From an uncultured Eubacteriales bacterium (GTDB lineage: Bacteria; Bacillota; Clostridia; Lachnospirales; Lachnospiraceae), in the NCBI GenBank assembly GCA_900314565.1, contig OMVU01000008.1, positions 1 through 64,000 on the forward strand: 64,000 bases of DNA. Reading direction: 5' to 3'. Shown here in pieces: positions 1 through 7,858 of the stretch. Both the position numbers and the translations under genes were made by a program. The notes under the pieces were generated by a model. The model ran no database searches and was not told where the DNA came from. It was given only the letters and a program-made list of their open reading frames with translations. Position 1 is the stretch's first letter. Every line of letters starts with the position of its first letter.

Positions 1-190
1 TCGCTACATGCTCATGCCGCGCTGTCGCGCTATCGTCTGTTCGCAACTTGTGCGGCCCTGTGAGCAAGCTCCCGGCCGCCCAATTGCTCCATCCGGCACC
101 GCTCGTAGATACGCGCAAATTATAGCTTATCGGAAGCTGCAAAGCAACTTTCATAAATATGTTACTCGCAGCCTTGCGGAACGAAGCACC
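1..190. other. no gene recognised
   Basis: I see no supported gene here. The segment lies downstream of the minus-strand pyruvate kinase paralogue. The plus-strand open frame that crosses it runs mainly antisense to that gene and looks like a shadow. No clear terminator hairpin with a T-run was found for the upstream gene. Confidence 0.5.
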
Positions 191-1174
191 TCACACCGAA
201 CTGTATTTCTGTGCCTCCCTGACAGTCCTCGCAAGGAAGTCGATCACTTCGACCGGATACTGTCCGACGGCAGTCTCCCCCGTCACCATGACGGAAGAGG
301 CCCCGTCAAGGACTGCATTGAATATATCGCTGACCTCGGCCCTGGTCGGAACGGGGTTCTTCTCCATGGATGCGAGCATCTGGGTCACGACCATGAACGG
401 TGTACCGAAATGCCTGCATTTTTCTGCAAGGTCTTTCTGCACGGCCGGAAGGGTCCAGAGAGGGACCGCATTGCCGAGATCTCCGCGCGCGATCACGATC
501 TCATCCGCCCATGGCAGCAGTTCATCAATTTTTCTGACTCCGTCAAGATTCTCTATTTTTGCAAAAAGGCGGATATTCGAGCACCCGGCCTTACTGAGGG
601 CTCTGCGCACAGTGATAAGGTCGTCACGGCTGCGGACGAAAGGCTGCATGATCCCGGTCACGCCGAACATACGCGCATCCGCGATATTCGCAAGATCCAT
701 CTCTGTCATGGCCGGCCGGGAGATCTCTTCTCCGGGAATTGCAATACTCTTCCGCCCCGAGAGAATGCCTCCCCTCATGACGGCAGCCTGCAGATGATTT
801 CCACAGGTCCTCTCCGCCACAAGAAGGATCTTCCCGTCATCCAGCAGGATCGATGAACCCGGCCGGACTGCGCTGAGTACACAGTCGGGAATCGGAATTC
901 CGCCTTCCCCCAAAGTGACCATTTCTCCGTCCCGCAGAGTAACATCATGAGACAGGGCTCCGATCCGAAGCTCCGGTCCCTGCATGTCGATCAGGAGCTT
1001 CGGTATGACACCGGCTTCCTCAGCCGCAGCGTGAAATGTATCAATGAGCGGCGACGATTCGCGTAGTGCCGTGTGCGAAAGATTAAGTCTCATGCCGGTC
1101 ATTCCGGCCCTGAACATTCCGGTCAGGATCTCTTTACTGTGACAGGCCGGTCCGAGTGTTCCGTATATTTCCAT
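191..1174 (-). CDS. short pyruvate kinase paralogue lacking the C-terminal domain
   Basis: A 327-residue protein homologous to the barrel part of pyruvate kinase (PEP + ADP to pyruvate + ATP). Visible motifs are the N-terminal GTLGPAC, MRLNLSHT (substrate and K+ region), AKIENLDGV with the catalytic Lys, VIARGDLGNAVP (metal/PEP site) and NPVPTRAEVSDIFNAVLDG followed by TGETAVGQYP. The B-domain region is present. Ordinary pyruvate kinase is about 475 residues; here the C-terminal regulatory domain is absent and the protein ends just after the barrel. The start is the ATG preceded by AAGGAGCAGCAT; an upstream in-frame start would add 15 residues with no match to the family. A full-length pyruvate kinase lies at 47114-48547, so this is a second copy. 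Catalysis is plausible from the residues, but the loss of the allosteric domain makes the role uncertain. Confidence 0.8.
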   Translation of the reverse strand: MEIYGTLGPACHSKEILTGMFRAGMTGMRLNLSHTALRESSPLIDTFHAAAEEAGVIPKLLIDMQGPELRIGALSHDVTLRDGEMVTLGEGGIPIPDCVLSAVRPGSSILLDDGKILLVAERTCGNHLQAAVMRGGILSGRKSIAIPGEEISRPAMTEMDLANIADARMFGVTGIMQPFVRSRDDLITVRRALSKAGCSNIRLFAKIENLDGVRKIDELLPWADEIVIARGDLGNAVPLWTLPAVQKDLAEKCRHFGTPFMVVTQMLASMEKNPVPTRAEVSDIFNAVLDGASSVMVTGETAVGQYPVEVIDFLARTVREAQKYSSV

Positions 1175-1250
1175 ATGCTGCTCCTTTTGAATGATCACGA
1201 TCTCTGATGGAACGGGCACCTCAAAGCACAGGATGTCTGTTGGGGCTTTT

Positions 1251-1436
1251 TTATCTCAGTGGGGAAGATCCCTGCTTCTATAAGCGGGGGATAGGTCAAT
1301 ATCCTGCTTGTCTCAGTGGCGGGTTTCAATCCCCCACTGAGATAAACGCCTCCGGCGGATCGCAGCCGCGCAAAGTGGAAGGTGCTTCGCACCATGCGCG
1401 GCGCGGCAGCGCGGCAAGAACGCTGAGGCGTTCTTG
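1251..1436 (-). repeat. A/B/C modular palindromic repeat, full copy (arm type CTCAGTGG)
   Basis: Read on the minus strand the order is: palindrome caagaacgcctcagcgttct tg (1415-1436); a GC-rich hairpin whose inner stem is GGTGCGAAGCACC; then a segment bounded by TTATCTCAGTGG and CCACTGAGATAA. An internal copy of the arm (CCACTGAG) follows a small GGG..CCC hairpin. Near the far end a CCCCCGC/GCAGGG hairpin resembles the end hairpins of IS200/IS605-type elements. Near-identical modules occur at 44753-44912. No reading frame is conserved. Confidence 0.85.
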
Positions 1437-1616
1437 AAAGCAGGCTGCTGTTTTCCCCGCCGATTCCGGAAGCGTGGGTCTGCCCACACTGAGATAACTA
1501 TATCATGCATCATGACCAGATGCAAAACTTGACAGAAAATGTAAAGTAAGACAAGATAAAATAAATAGAAATTGCCCACAGCACGAGGAGTCCGCGTGAG
1601 AGAAGAGACAGGCAGC
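1437..1616 (+). other. gene-free leader between repeats, possible remnant promoter of the flavodoxin
   Basis: No gene is seen. The stretch holds GTGGGTCTGCCCAC followed by ACTGAGATAA, a decayed end of the C-type repeat, and an AT-rich segment with TTGACA at 1529-1534 but no well-spaced -10. GAGGAG followed by GTG near 1594 could be a ribosome site, but the frame it opens runs straight into the next repeat and stops there. Confidence 0.35.
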
Positions 1617-1838
1617 TGCGAAACTCTGTGCGAAATGGAATTGTGTGAACGATTCAAACAATCTGCACAAGCCTTAGAACTTCTTCATGAACGAAAGATG
1701 TGGAATGAGCAAAAACCGTTCTGTCTGAGCGAAGCGAGTTAACGGTTTTTGCGAATGCTTTTCCACATCTTGAGTGAATGTTAGAAGTTCTTGGCGCGGA
1801 AGCCGTTTGAATGTTCATACAATTTCCATGAAGCACAG
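1617..1838 (+). repeat. MITE-like hairpin element, copy 1
   Basis: Begins TGCGAAACTCTGTGCG and contains the palindrome TTTGAACGATTCAAA. A long imperfect hairpin follows, with arms GAACTTCT/AGAAGTTC, AGATGTGGAA/TTCCACATCT and CAAAAACCGTT/AACGGTTTTTG. It ends in ATTTCCATGAAGCACAG. The copy at 62008-62238 continues past this point with a TTTTCACA terminus that mirrors its left end. Here the last roughly nine bases are missing, and the flavodoxin sequence begins at once. Confidence 0.85.
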
Positions 1839-1840
1839 AC

Positions 1841-2245
1841 GCGATCATTTTTTACAGTCAGACAGGAAATACGGAAGAACTTGCAAAGGAAATCGCCGCC
1901 GGCGTCCGGGCAGCGGGCGGCGAGGCAGTCCTCATGAAGCCGCAGGAAGTAAAGCACATCAGGAACTACGACAGTGTAGCCCTCGGATGTCCGGCGATGG
2001 GTTTTGAAGAAATTGATGATGACATCTTTGAGCCGATGTACAATGCGATCAAGGACGATCTTCCGCAGAAAAAAGTCATGCTCTTCGGGTCCTACGGATG
2101 GGGCGGCGGAGAATGGATGCGGACCTGGGAAAAAGAAATCACCGGATTTGGCGTAAAACTTGTCTGTGACAGCGTGATCTGCTGCGAAGGTCCCGATCAG
2201 CTGGTCAGGGAGGAAGCGCGTGCGGCAGGGGCAAAGCTCGTCTGA
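1841..2245 (+). pseudogene. flavodoxin missing its start codon, joined to a repeat
   Basis: The frame from 1841 reads AIIFYSQTGNTEELA, the FMN phosphate-binding loop of a flavodoxin, then continues through SVALGCPAMGFEE, DIFEPMY and LFGSYGWGGGEWMRTWEK (the second flavin loop), ending AAGAKLV. Flavodoxins are small FMN electron carriers. The 134 remaining residues are nearly a full flavodoxin; only about the first three to five residues are gone. In frame, the TGA at 1829-1831 lies four codons upstream with no ATG, GTG or TTG between, and the sequence before 1839 belongs to the hairpin element. An ATG at 1828 is one frame off; the run of six Ts at 1848-1853 is the only obvious place for slippage. 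Starting at the internal ATG 1934 would remove the FMN loop. I call it a pseudogene. Confidence 0.75.
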
Positions 2246-2260
2246 CGAAGAAAATGTATT

Positions 2261-2296
2261 CGGCTCCCGTTTCGTTTCCGAACCCATCGGGAGCCG
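2261..2296 (+). terminator. hairpin after the flavodoxin remnant
   Basis: CGGCTCCCG pairs with CGGGAGCCG across an 18-base loop, 15 bases after the flavodoxin stop. No T-run follows, so termination is uncertain. Confidence 0.4.
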
Positions 2297-2363
2297 ATAT
2301 ACTGCTGTCCTGCACGGAAGCCTGGCTTTCCCTGCCCTGAATTTGCATTTTTTAAAAAACAGC

Positions 2364-2391
2364 TTGCATTTTTAAAAATGCTGTGTATAAT
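2364..2391 (+). promoter_or_regulatory. promoter of tRNA-Thr
   Basis: TTGCAT (2364-2369), a 16-base spacer and TATAAT (2386-2391) end 14 bases before the tRNA. The segment TTGCATTTTTTAAAAAA just upstream is a near-duplicate of the -35 region. Confidence 0.65.
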
Positions 2392-2405
2392 AAATAAAGT
2401 GTCAC

Positions 2406-2478
<73 letters not shown>

Positions 2479-2482
2479 TATA

Positions 2483-2530
2483 AAGCCCTGAAATCACTGT
2501 TCGTTCAGTATTTCAGGGCTTTTCTTTTTT
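2483..2530 (+). terminator. terminator of tRNA-Thr
   Basis: AAGCCCTGAAAT pairs with ATTTCAGGGCTT, followed by TTCTTTTTT. Confidence 0.85.
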
Positions 2531-2587
2531 CAGTTCCCTGCGGAAAGGCCGGAAAAGCTTACGCGGCATGAAAAAGCTCTTCTTCAT

Positions 2588-2621
2588 AAAAAAAAGAGGC
2601 ACGGAGATCTCTCCATGCCCC
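2588..2621 (-). terminator. terminator of the Mrp-family gene
   Basis: On the minus strand GGGGCATGGAGA pairs with TCTCCGTGCCTC and is followed by eight Ts, 20 bases after the stop codon. Confidence 0.85.
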
Positions 2622-2641
2622 TTTCTCAAAGATAGGATTCA

Positions 2642-3469
2642 TTATTCATCAAGGAACATCGCGACCGCCGAAAGCAGCTCGTCCGGCGCGTCCTCGATCT
2701 TCCCCGCATCCGCAAGCGCAGCGATCTCCGGCTTGATCGGAATGTGCGCTGTCTTGTCAATTCCATGTTCCCCGGCGATCTCATCGACCTTGCCCTGCCC
2801 GAAAACATAGATCTTCTTTCCGCAGTCCGGACATACCAGATAACTCATATTCTCAACAATGCCGATGATCGGAATGTTCATCATCTCTGCCATGCGGGCA
2901 GCCTTCTCAACGACCATGGCGACAAGATCCTGCGGAGAGGTAACGACGATGATTCCGTCCACAGGCAGTGACTGAAATACCGTCAGCGGGACATCGCCGG
3001 TTCCGGGAGGCATATCGACGAACAGGTAATCCACATCACCCCAAACGACCTCATTCCAGAACTGTTTGACAACTCCGGCAATGACAGGACCTCTCCAGAT
3101 GACAGGCGTTTTCTCGTCGTCAAGGATCAGGTTCGTGGAGATGACCGGAGAGCCTTTGCGGGTGACAGCAGGGATGATTCCGAGCTCGCTCCCATAGACC
3201 TGGCCGCCGAGCCCGAACATTTTCGGGATGGAGGGTCCGGTAATGTCCGCATCGAGGATTCCTGCCCTCTTACCGCTCTTCTGCGCGGCGACAGCAAGCA
3301 GTGACGTGACGAGAGATTTTCCTACCCCGCCCTTTCCGCTGACGACGCCGATCACTTTTTTGATGTTGGATGCCGGATTCGGTGCCTCGAGAAGGCTCTG
3401 CGGAGCTTTTCTGCTCGGACAGTCGACGCCGCAGGATTCGCAATCATTTGTGGTACAGTTTTCTGCCAT
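2642..3469 (-). CDS. Mrp/NBP35-type Fe-S cluster carrier ATPase
   Basis: A 275-residue cytosolic P-loop ATPase of the Mrp/ApbC/Nbp35 family, which holds and transfers [4Fe-4S] clusters to apoproteins. The deviant Walker A is SGKGGVGKS (about residues 43-52), followed by GILDADITGPS, DYLFVDMPPGTGD (switch II/Walker B) and the CPDCGKK pair near residue 215 that binds the bridging cluster. The N-terminus carries four extra cysteines (positions 5, 10, 13, 17; CTTNDCESCGVDC), as in Nbp35-like proteins. The start has AAAGGAG eight bases upstream. It is transcribed alone with its own terminator. Confidence 0.9.
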   Translation of the reverse strand: MAENCTTNDCESCGVDCPSRKAPQSLLEAPNPASNIKKVIGVVSGKGGVGKSLVTSLLAVAAQKSGKRAGILDADITGPSIPKMFGLGGQVYGSELGIIPAVTRKGSPVISTNLILDDEKTPVIWRGPVIAGVVKQFWNEVVWGDVDYLFVDMPPGTGDVPLTVFQSLPVDGIIVVTSPQDLVAMVVEKAARMAEMMNIPIIGIVENMSYLVCPDCGKKIYVFGQGKVDEIAGEHGIDKTAHIPIKPEIAALADAGKIEDAPDELLSAVAMFLDE

Positions 3470-3589
3470 AGTTATTTCTCCTTTATTTAAGACCGTCTTT
3501 TATAAGAGGAGACTTGTGCGCCCAGATTAAGCAGACGCTTAAGGACTGAATCCTCTCCGACCGGTCAGTTGACATAAAATTTTTCCTCA

Positions 3590-3651
3590 CCGCGCAGACA
3601 GGAAGGTGCTTCGTACCCTGCGAGGCGCATCAAGAACGCCGGGCGTTCTTG
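3590..3651 (-). repeat. A/B repeat fragment
   Basis: Contains the palindrome caagaacgcc/gggcgttcttg (3631-3651) and, in the same orientation as the copy at 1251-1436, part of the GC-rich module with inner hairpin GGTGCTTCGTACC. The C segment is missing. It ends 12 bases from the stop of the next gene. Confidence 0.75.
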
Positions 3652-3663
3652 ATGAAAGGTTCT

Positions 3664-4722
3664 TCAGAACACATCTTTCCACTCTTTTATATTTGCACTG
3701 TCAAAGCGGAGCGGTTCCCCGACGATGACCTCTGTTCCCTCGTCGGCGGCCTTTGTCACAGTGAAGATATTTTCCTCGACCTTGAACTGTTCTCCTTCAT
3801 CCCCGTCCACAAGACCCGTGCGAAGGGCCATCGATACATAGGCGGTTATTCTCCCCAGATGGATCGGATTCCACATGAAGAAGCACGGAACCTCTTTATC
3901 CTCCCCAACATAATCGCTCATCTCAGAGGGAAGCCCCAGACCGATCAGCTTCACAGAAGAACCGGTATCTCTCAGTGCCTGCGCAGCACCCTGCATGGCG
4001 ACAGTGCTGAGACCGCAGATCACCTTGATATCGGGATCTGCTTTAAGGAGAGAGGTGGTCTGGTCATATGAAATTCTGTAATCATCATCCCCGTAGGCAA
4101 TGTTCGAAAGTGTGAGACCTGAATACCTGGAATCCGAATCCAGCAGCTTTTCAATTTCAGAGATCCAGTTTTTCTGATTTGAAGATGTGATAAATGAAGA
4201 CACGACGGCAAAAGAGCCCTCGCCTTCCGAGATGTCGAGGATCTCATTGAGGAGCATCTCAGACATCTGTCCTCCCTCGCACTCGCTGATATCGAGCATT
4301 CTTCCATCCGGCGTCGCAGGCGCATCGAAAGAACAGACGCAGATCTTCGCGTCGATCGCCTTTTTGAGCACCGGCTCCAGAGCGGCCGCGTCGACCGGGG
4401 CGATCGCGATACACGCGGCCTTTTCCCGGATAAGCTTTTCCACATACGCGATCTGCTCAGTGACAAGCCCGTGTTCCGGATGATAAATTACACATCCCTT
4501 CCCGGAATCCTCGATCACTTCCTGAAATCCCTGCGCCATCCGCATATTATAATCATTGCCTGCGGATTTTGTTATGATCACATACTGCTCGCTCGTCTTT
4601 TCGGAGATATCGATCGGTTCGTCCGATCCTGAAGAATTCTTCCCTTTCGCTTTGCCGGCACCGCATCCGATACAGGAGACGATCAGAAAAAGCACCAGCA
4701 CGATCGAAATAATCTTTTTCAT
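3664..4722 (-). CDS. orphan periplasmic-binding-protein-like lipoprotein (sugar/AI-2 type)
   Basis: A 352-residue secreted lipoprotein with signal peptide MKKIISIVLVLFLIVSCIGC; the lipobox fits either IVSC or CIGC. The rest is a type-1 periplasmic binding fold of the RbsB/LsrB/RhaS kind: YVIITKSAGNDYNMRMAQGFQE at the start, CIAIAPVDAAALEPVLKKA, VCSFDAPA in the hinge region, and a C-terminal MWNPIHLGRITAYVSMAL typical of the LsrB/RhaS branch. The start is set by GGAGGATCCCCC before MKK. No ABC ATPase or permease gene is next to it, so it must use a distant transporter or act as a sensor partner. The ligand cannot be read from sequence. Confidence 0.82.
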   Translation of the reverse strand: MKKIISIVLVLFLIVSCIGCGAGKAKGKNSSGSDEPIDISEKTSEQYVIITKSAGNDYNMRMAQGFQEVIEDSGKGCVIYHPEHGLVTEQIAYVEKLIREKAACIAIAPVDAAALEPVLKKAIDAKICVCSFDAPATPDGRMLDISECEGGQMSEMLLNEILDISEGEGSFAVVSSFITSSNQKNWISEIEKLLDSDSRYSGLTLSNIAYGDDDYRISYDQTTSLLKADPDIKVICGLSTVAMQGAAQALRDTGSSVKLIGLGLPSEMSDYVGEDKEVPCFFMWNPIHLGRITAYVSMALRTGLVDGDEGEQFKVEENIFTVTKAADEGTEVIVGEPLRFDSANIKEWKDVF

Positions 4723-4757
4723 GGGGGATCCTCCATGCAATGCGAATCTGTTTCAGG

Positions 4758-5918
4758 TCACTTGACCACACGTACCTTCAGAACGCCCCTGATCGCCGAG
4801 AGTTTTTCCGCCACTTCATCCGAAATGGAGGAGTCTGTGTCAATTACACTGTACGCATAATCCCCCCGCCCTTTATTGTAGAAGTTCGCTATATTGATAT
4901 TCTCTGCGCCGAGGATCTTTGTTACTTCAGCGATCATATTCGGAACATTGTGATGATTGAGCGTGCATCTCCCGACAGAGGAGCAAAGCCCTGCATCACA
5001 TTCCGGATAATTCACGGAATTTTTGATATTTCCGTGAAGAAGATATTCCATGACTTCGCTCACTGCCATCTCCGCGCAGTTCTCCTCGGATTCGGCTGTG
5101 GATGCTCCGAGGTGCGGCGTGACAAGTGTGTTCTTTGCTCTGGCGACAGCCGGCGTCACAAAGTCGGTCACATATTTCTTGACTTTACCGCTTTCGAGAG
5201 CAGCGATGATCGACGTCTCTTCCACAAGGGCGTCCCGGGCAAAATTCAGCAGCACAACGCCGTCCTTCATCTGCTCGATCGCAGCTGCGTTGATCATTCC
5301 CCGCGTGTCCTTGGACAGCGGAACGTGGATCGTGATATAATCACACTTCTCATAGATCTCATGGAGATCATCGACATGGCGGATATTGCGGGAAAGACTC
5401 CAGGCAGCTTTTACGGAAATGAACGGATCGTATCCGTATACTTCCATCCCCAGATTTGCAGCGGCATTGGCGACCATAACGCCGATCGCGCCGAGACCGA
5501 TGATGCCGAGCTTCTTGCCGGCAATCTCGTTTCCCGCGAACTTGCTCTTCTGCTTCTCCACTTTCTTCGGGAGATCCTCGGTATTCTCCTGCTGTTCAAG
5601 CCACTCGATCCCGCCGACGATATCACGGGAAGCCAGGAGCATTCCGGCGATGACGAGCTCCTTTACGCCGTTCGCATTCGCGCCCGGTGTATTAAAGACA
5701 ACGATACCTTTTTCGGAGCACACGTCGATCGGGATATTATTCACGCCCGCGCCGGCTCTCGCAATCGCCTTCAGGTTATCGCCAAATTCCATATCTTTCA
5801 TATTCGCGCTGCGGACTAAGATCGCATCCGCGTCCTGCGAATCTGTCTGAACAAAATCTTTCGTGAATTTCTTTGTGCCTGTTTCGGAAATGTTATTCAG
5901 GCAATGATAAGTATACAT
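4758..5918 (-). CDS. serA: D-3-phosphoglycerate dehydrogenase
   Basis: A 386-residue enzyme oxidising 3-phosphoglycerate to 3-phosphohydroxypyruvate, the first step of serine synthesis. Seen are the N-terminal substrate domain with RAGAGVNNIPID, the Rossmann motif GKKLGIIGLGAIG (about residues 140-152), the C-terminal half of the catalytic core ending VTPHLGASTAESEENCAE, and an ACT-like tail (about 310-386) starting HHNVPNMIAEVTKIL. This tail makes it the short ACT-bearing form without the ASB domain; serine feedback is possible. The catalytic region reads FARDALVEE. RBS GAGGAG. No serC is adjacent. The next gene upstream on the same strand is ilvB, 176 bases away. Confidence 0.88.
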   Translation of the reverse strand: MYTYHCLNNISETGTKKFTKDFVQTDSQDADAILVRSANMKDMEFGDNLKAIARAGAGVNNIPIDVCSEKGIVVFNTPGANANGVKELVIAGMLLASRDIVGGIEWLEQQENTEDLPKKVEKQKSKFAGNEIAGKKLGIIGLGAIGVMVANAAANLGMEVYGYDPFISVKAAWSLSRNIRHVDDLHEIYEKCDYITIHVPLSKDTRGMINAAAIEQMKDGVVLLNFARDALVEETSIIAALESGKVKKYVTDFVTPAVARAKNTLVTPHLGASTAESEENCAEMAVSEVMEYLLHGNIKNSVNYPECDAGLCSSVGRCTLNHHNVPNMIAEVTKILGAENINIANFYNKGRGDYAYSVIDTDSSISDEVAEKLSAIRGVLKVRVVK

Positions 5919-6094
5919 TCATTTCTCCTCATTAAAAAATGTTCTGTCTGCCGTTCGGCTTCCTGCGAGCCCGCAATAGGGCTCCTTTCATAGAATACGG
6001 CGCCTTTCCTCATCTAATGCAGCGTTTTTGCACGTAAAAAGAAGCCGTGACGCACTTCTCTTATGATAAACACGCAGACCTTTAATTTCAAGCA

Positions 6095-7789
6095 CTATTC
6101 ATTCATATCGGTAAGGGGATCTTTGAAATCATCCCCGTCGAAGGCATTTTCAATCGGCTCTCCGGATGGCGCCATCGGAAAGACCATATCATCCTCGTCT
6201 ATGACGCAGTCAACAAGGACCGGCCTTTCAGCGCCGAGCGCTGTCCGGATCGCTTCGGGAAGTTCCGACAGATCCCGGACCCGCATCGCCAGAGCACCCA
6301 TTCCCTCCGCGATCTTCACAAAGTCTGCGGAATCAGCCAGCACTGTATTCGAGTAACGGCCTCCGTAGAAAAGATGCTGGAGCTGCCGGACCATTCCAAG
6401 TACATGATTGTTGAGGACGATCTCTACCACCGGAATGTTATATCGCACCGCAGTCATGAGCTCCTGCATATTCATCCTGAAGCAGCCATCTCCCGCAATA
6501 TTGACGACAGTCCTGTCCGGGAAAGCCGTCCTGGCACCGATCGCAGCGCCAAGACCGTACCCCATCGTTCCAAGGCCGCCGGATGTGAGAAGTGTTCTGG
6601 GCTTCTCAAATTTATAGTACTGGGCTGTCCACATCTGATGCTGTCCGACATCCGTCACGATGATCGCATTTCCTTTTGTCTGGCGGTACAGTTCCTCGAT
6701 GACAGACGGCCCGGTCAGTTTCGTCTTATCATATTTCAGCGGGTATTTTTCCTTCATCCGGTTGATTACCCGGATCCAGTCAGAGTGTTCTCTGCGGCTG
6801 ATCTGCGGATTTAATCTCAGAAGGATCGAGCGAAGGTCTCCGATGACACTCATATCCACAAGGATATTTTTATTGATCTCAGCCGCGTCGACATCGAACT
6901 GCACGATTTTCGCCTGTTTTGCGAACGAATCCATCTCACCCGTATCACGGTCAGAAAAACGAACGCCCGCGGCAATGATCAGATCACACATGTGGGTCGC
7001 TCTGTTCGCAGTCTTTGTCCCGTGCATGCCCACCATACCCATATAGAGCGGGTCATTCCCCGGAAAGGCCCCCTTGCCCATCAGGGAATCACATACGGGA
7101 ATATGCGCCTTATGCGCGAGCTCCAGAAGCTCCGCAGCCGCATTGGATGCGACAGCCCCGCCGCCGACGAACAGGACAGGCCGCTCCGACGCATTGATCA
7201 TTTCCGCGGCTTTTCCGACCGCTTCATCCCGGATCGTTGAAGTCCGGGGACCGATCATCTCCGGTCTCCTGGGCGTAAAGTCCGCAAACGCCTCGGTCAC
7301 ATCCTTGGTAATATCGATGAGAACAGGACCCGGCCTGCCGCTCCTTGCAATTTTAAAGGCTCTCCGGATCATCTGCGCCAGCTTTCCTATATCTTTGATA
7401 ATTACACTGTATTTTGTGATGGGCAGTGTAATTCCGGCGATATCCACCTCCTGAAAGGAATCTTTTCCAAGAAATGAAGTTCCTACGTTGCAGGTGAACG
7501 CTACGATCGGGACCGAATCCATGTAGGCGGTCGCAATTCCGGTGACCAGATTGGTCGCTCCCGGTCCGGATGTGGCCATCACGACGCCGACTCTGCCTGT
7601 GGCACGGGCATAGCCGTCCGCCGCATGGGCGGCTCCCTGCTCGTGAGAAGTCAGAATATGCCGGATCTCCGGATGTCTGAAGAGCGAATCATAGATATTC
7701 AGGATCGTACCGCCGGGATATCCGAAAACTGTATCAACACCCTGCTCTTTCAGGCATTCGATGACAATATCAGCACCACTGAGCATCAT
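6095..7789 (-). CDS. ilvB: acetolactate synthase, large catalytic subunit
   Basis: A 564-residue ThDP enzyme joining two pyruvates (or pyruvate and 2-oxobutyrate) in branched-chain amino acid synthesis. The N-terminal PYR domain has VFGYPGG and the catalytic Glu in SHEQGAAHAADGYARATG. The central FAD-fold domain is about residues 185-320. The C-terminal PP domain has AGDGCFRMNMQELMTAVRY and VLNNHVLGMVRQ, the ThDP/Mg motif. SFLGKDSFQEVD is typical of anabolic IlvB rather than pyruvate oxidase. GGAGGG lies 12 bases before the first ATG; the second ATG follows at once. No small subunit ilvN is adjacent, so regulation must come from a subunit encoded elsewhere. Confidence 0.92.
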   Translation of the reverse strand: MMLSGADIVIECLKEQGVDTVFGYPGGTILNIYDSLFRHPEIRHILTSHEQGAAHAADGYARATGRVGVVMATSGPGATNLVTGIATAYMDSVPIVAFTCNVGTSFLGKDSFQEVDIAGITLPITKYSVIIKDIGKLAQMIRRAFKIARSGRPGPVLIDITKDVTEAFADFTPRRPEMIGPRTSTIRDEAVGKAAEMINASERPVLFVGGGAVASNAAAELLELAHKAHIPVCDSLMGKGAFPGNDPLYMGMVGMHGTKTANRATHMCDLIIAAGVRFSDRDTGEMDSFAKQAKIVQFDVDAAEINKNILVDMSVIGDLRSILLRLNPQISRREHSDWIRVINRMKEKYPLKYDKTKLTGPSVIEELYRQTKGNAIIVTDVGQHQMWTAQYYKFEKPRTLLTSGGLGTMGYGLGAAIGARTAFPDRTVVNIAGDGCFRMNMQELMTAVRYNIPVVEIVLNNHVLGMVRQLQHLFYGGRYSNTVLADSADFVKIAEGMGALAMRVRDLSELPEAIRTALGAERPVLVDCVIDEDDMVFPMAPSGEPIENAFDGDDFKDPLTDMNE

Positions 7790-7821
7790 TTTGATTTATT
7801 TCCCTCCAAAAGTTCTTATGT

Positions 7822-7849
7822 AAAAAGGACGGTCCTGCGACCGCCCTTA
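7822..7849 (-). terminator. terminator of yajC
   Basis: On the minus strand AAGGGCGGTC pairs with GACCGTCCTT around loop GCAG, followed by TTTA. It separates yajC from ilvB. Confidence 0.75.
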
Positions 7850-7858
7850 TATGACTCT

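Noticed and set aside
8-856. Open frame of 282 codons on the plus strand at the window start
   Set aside because: Most of it is antisense to the pyruvate kinase paralogue; no ribosome site and no recognisable protein.
1313-1345. GGATTGAAAC-like motif resembling the end of a CRISPR repeat
   Set aside because: It occurs once, inside a palindromic repeat, with no spacer array and no cas genes in the window.
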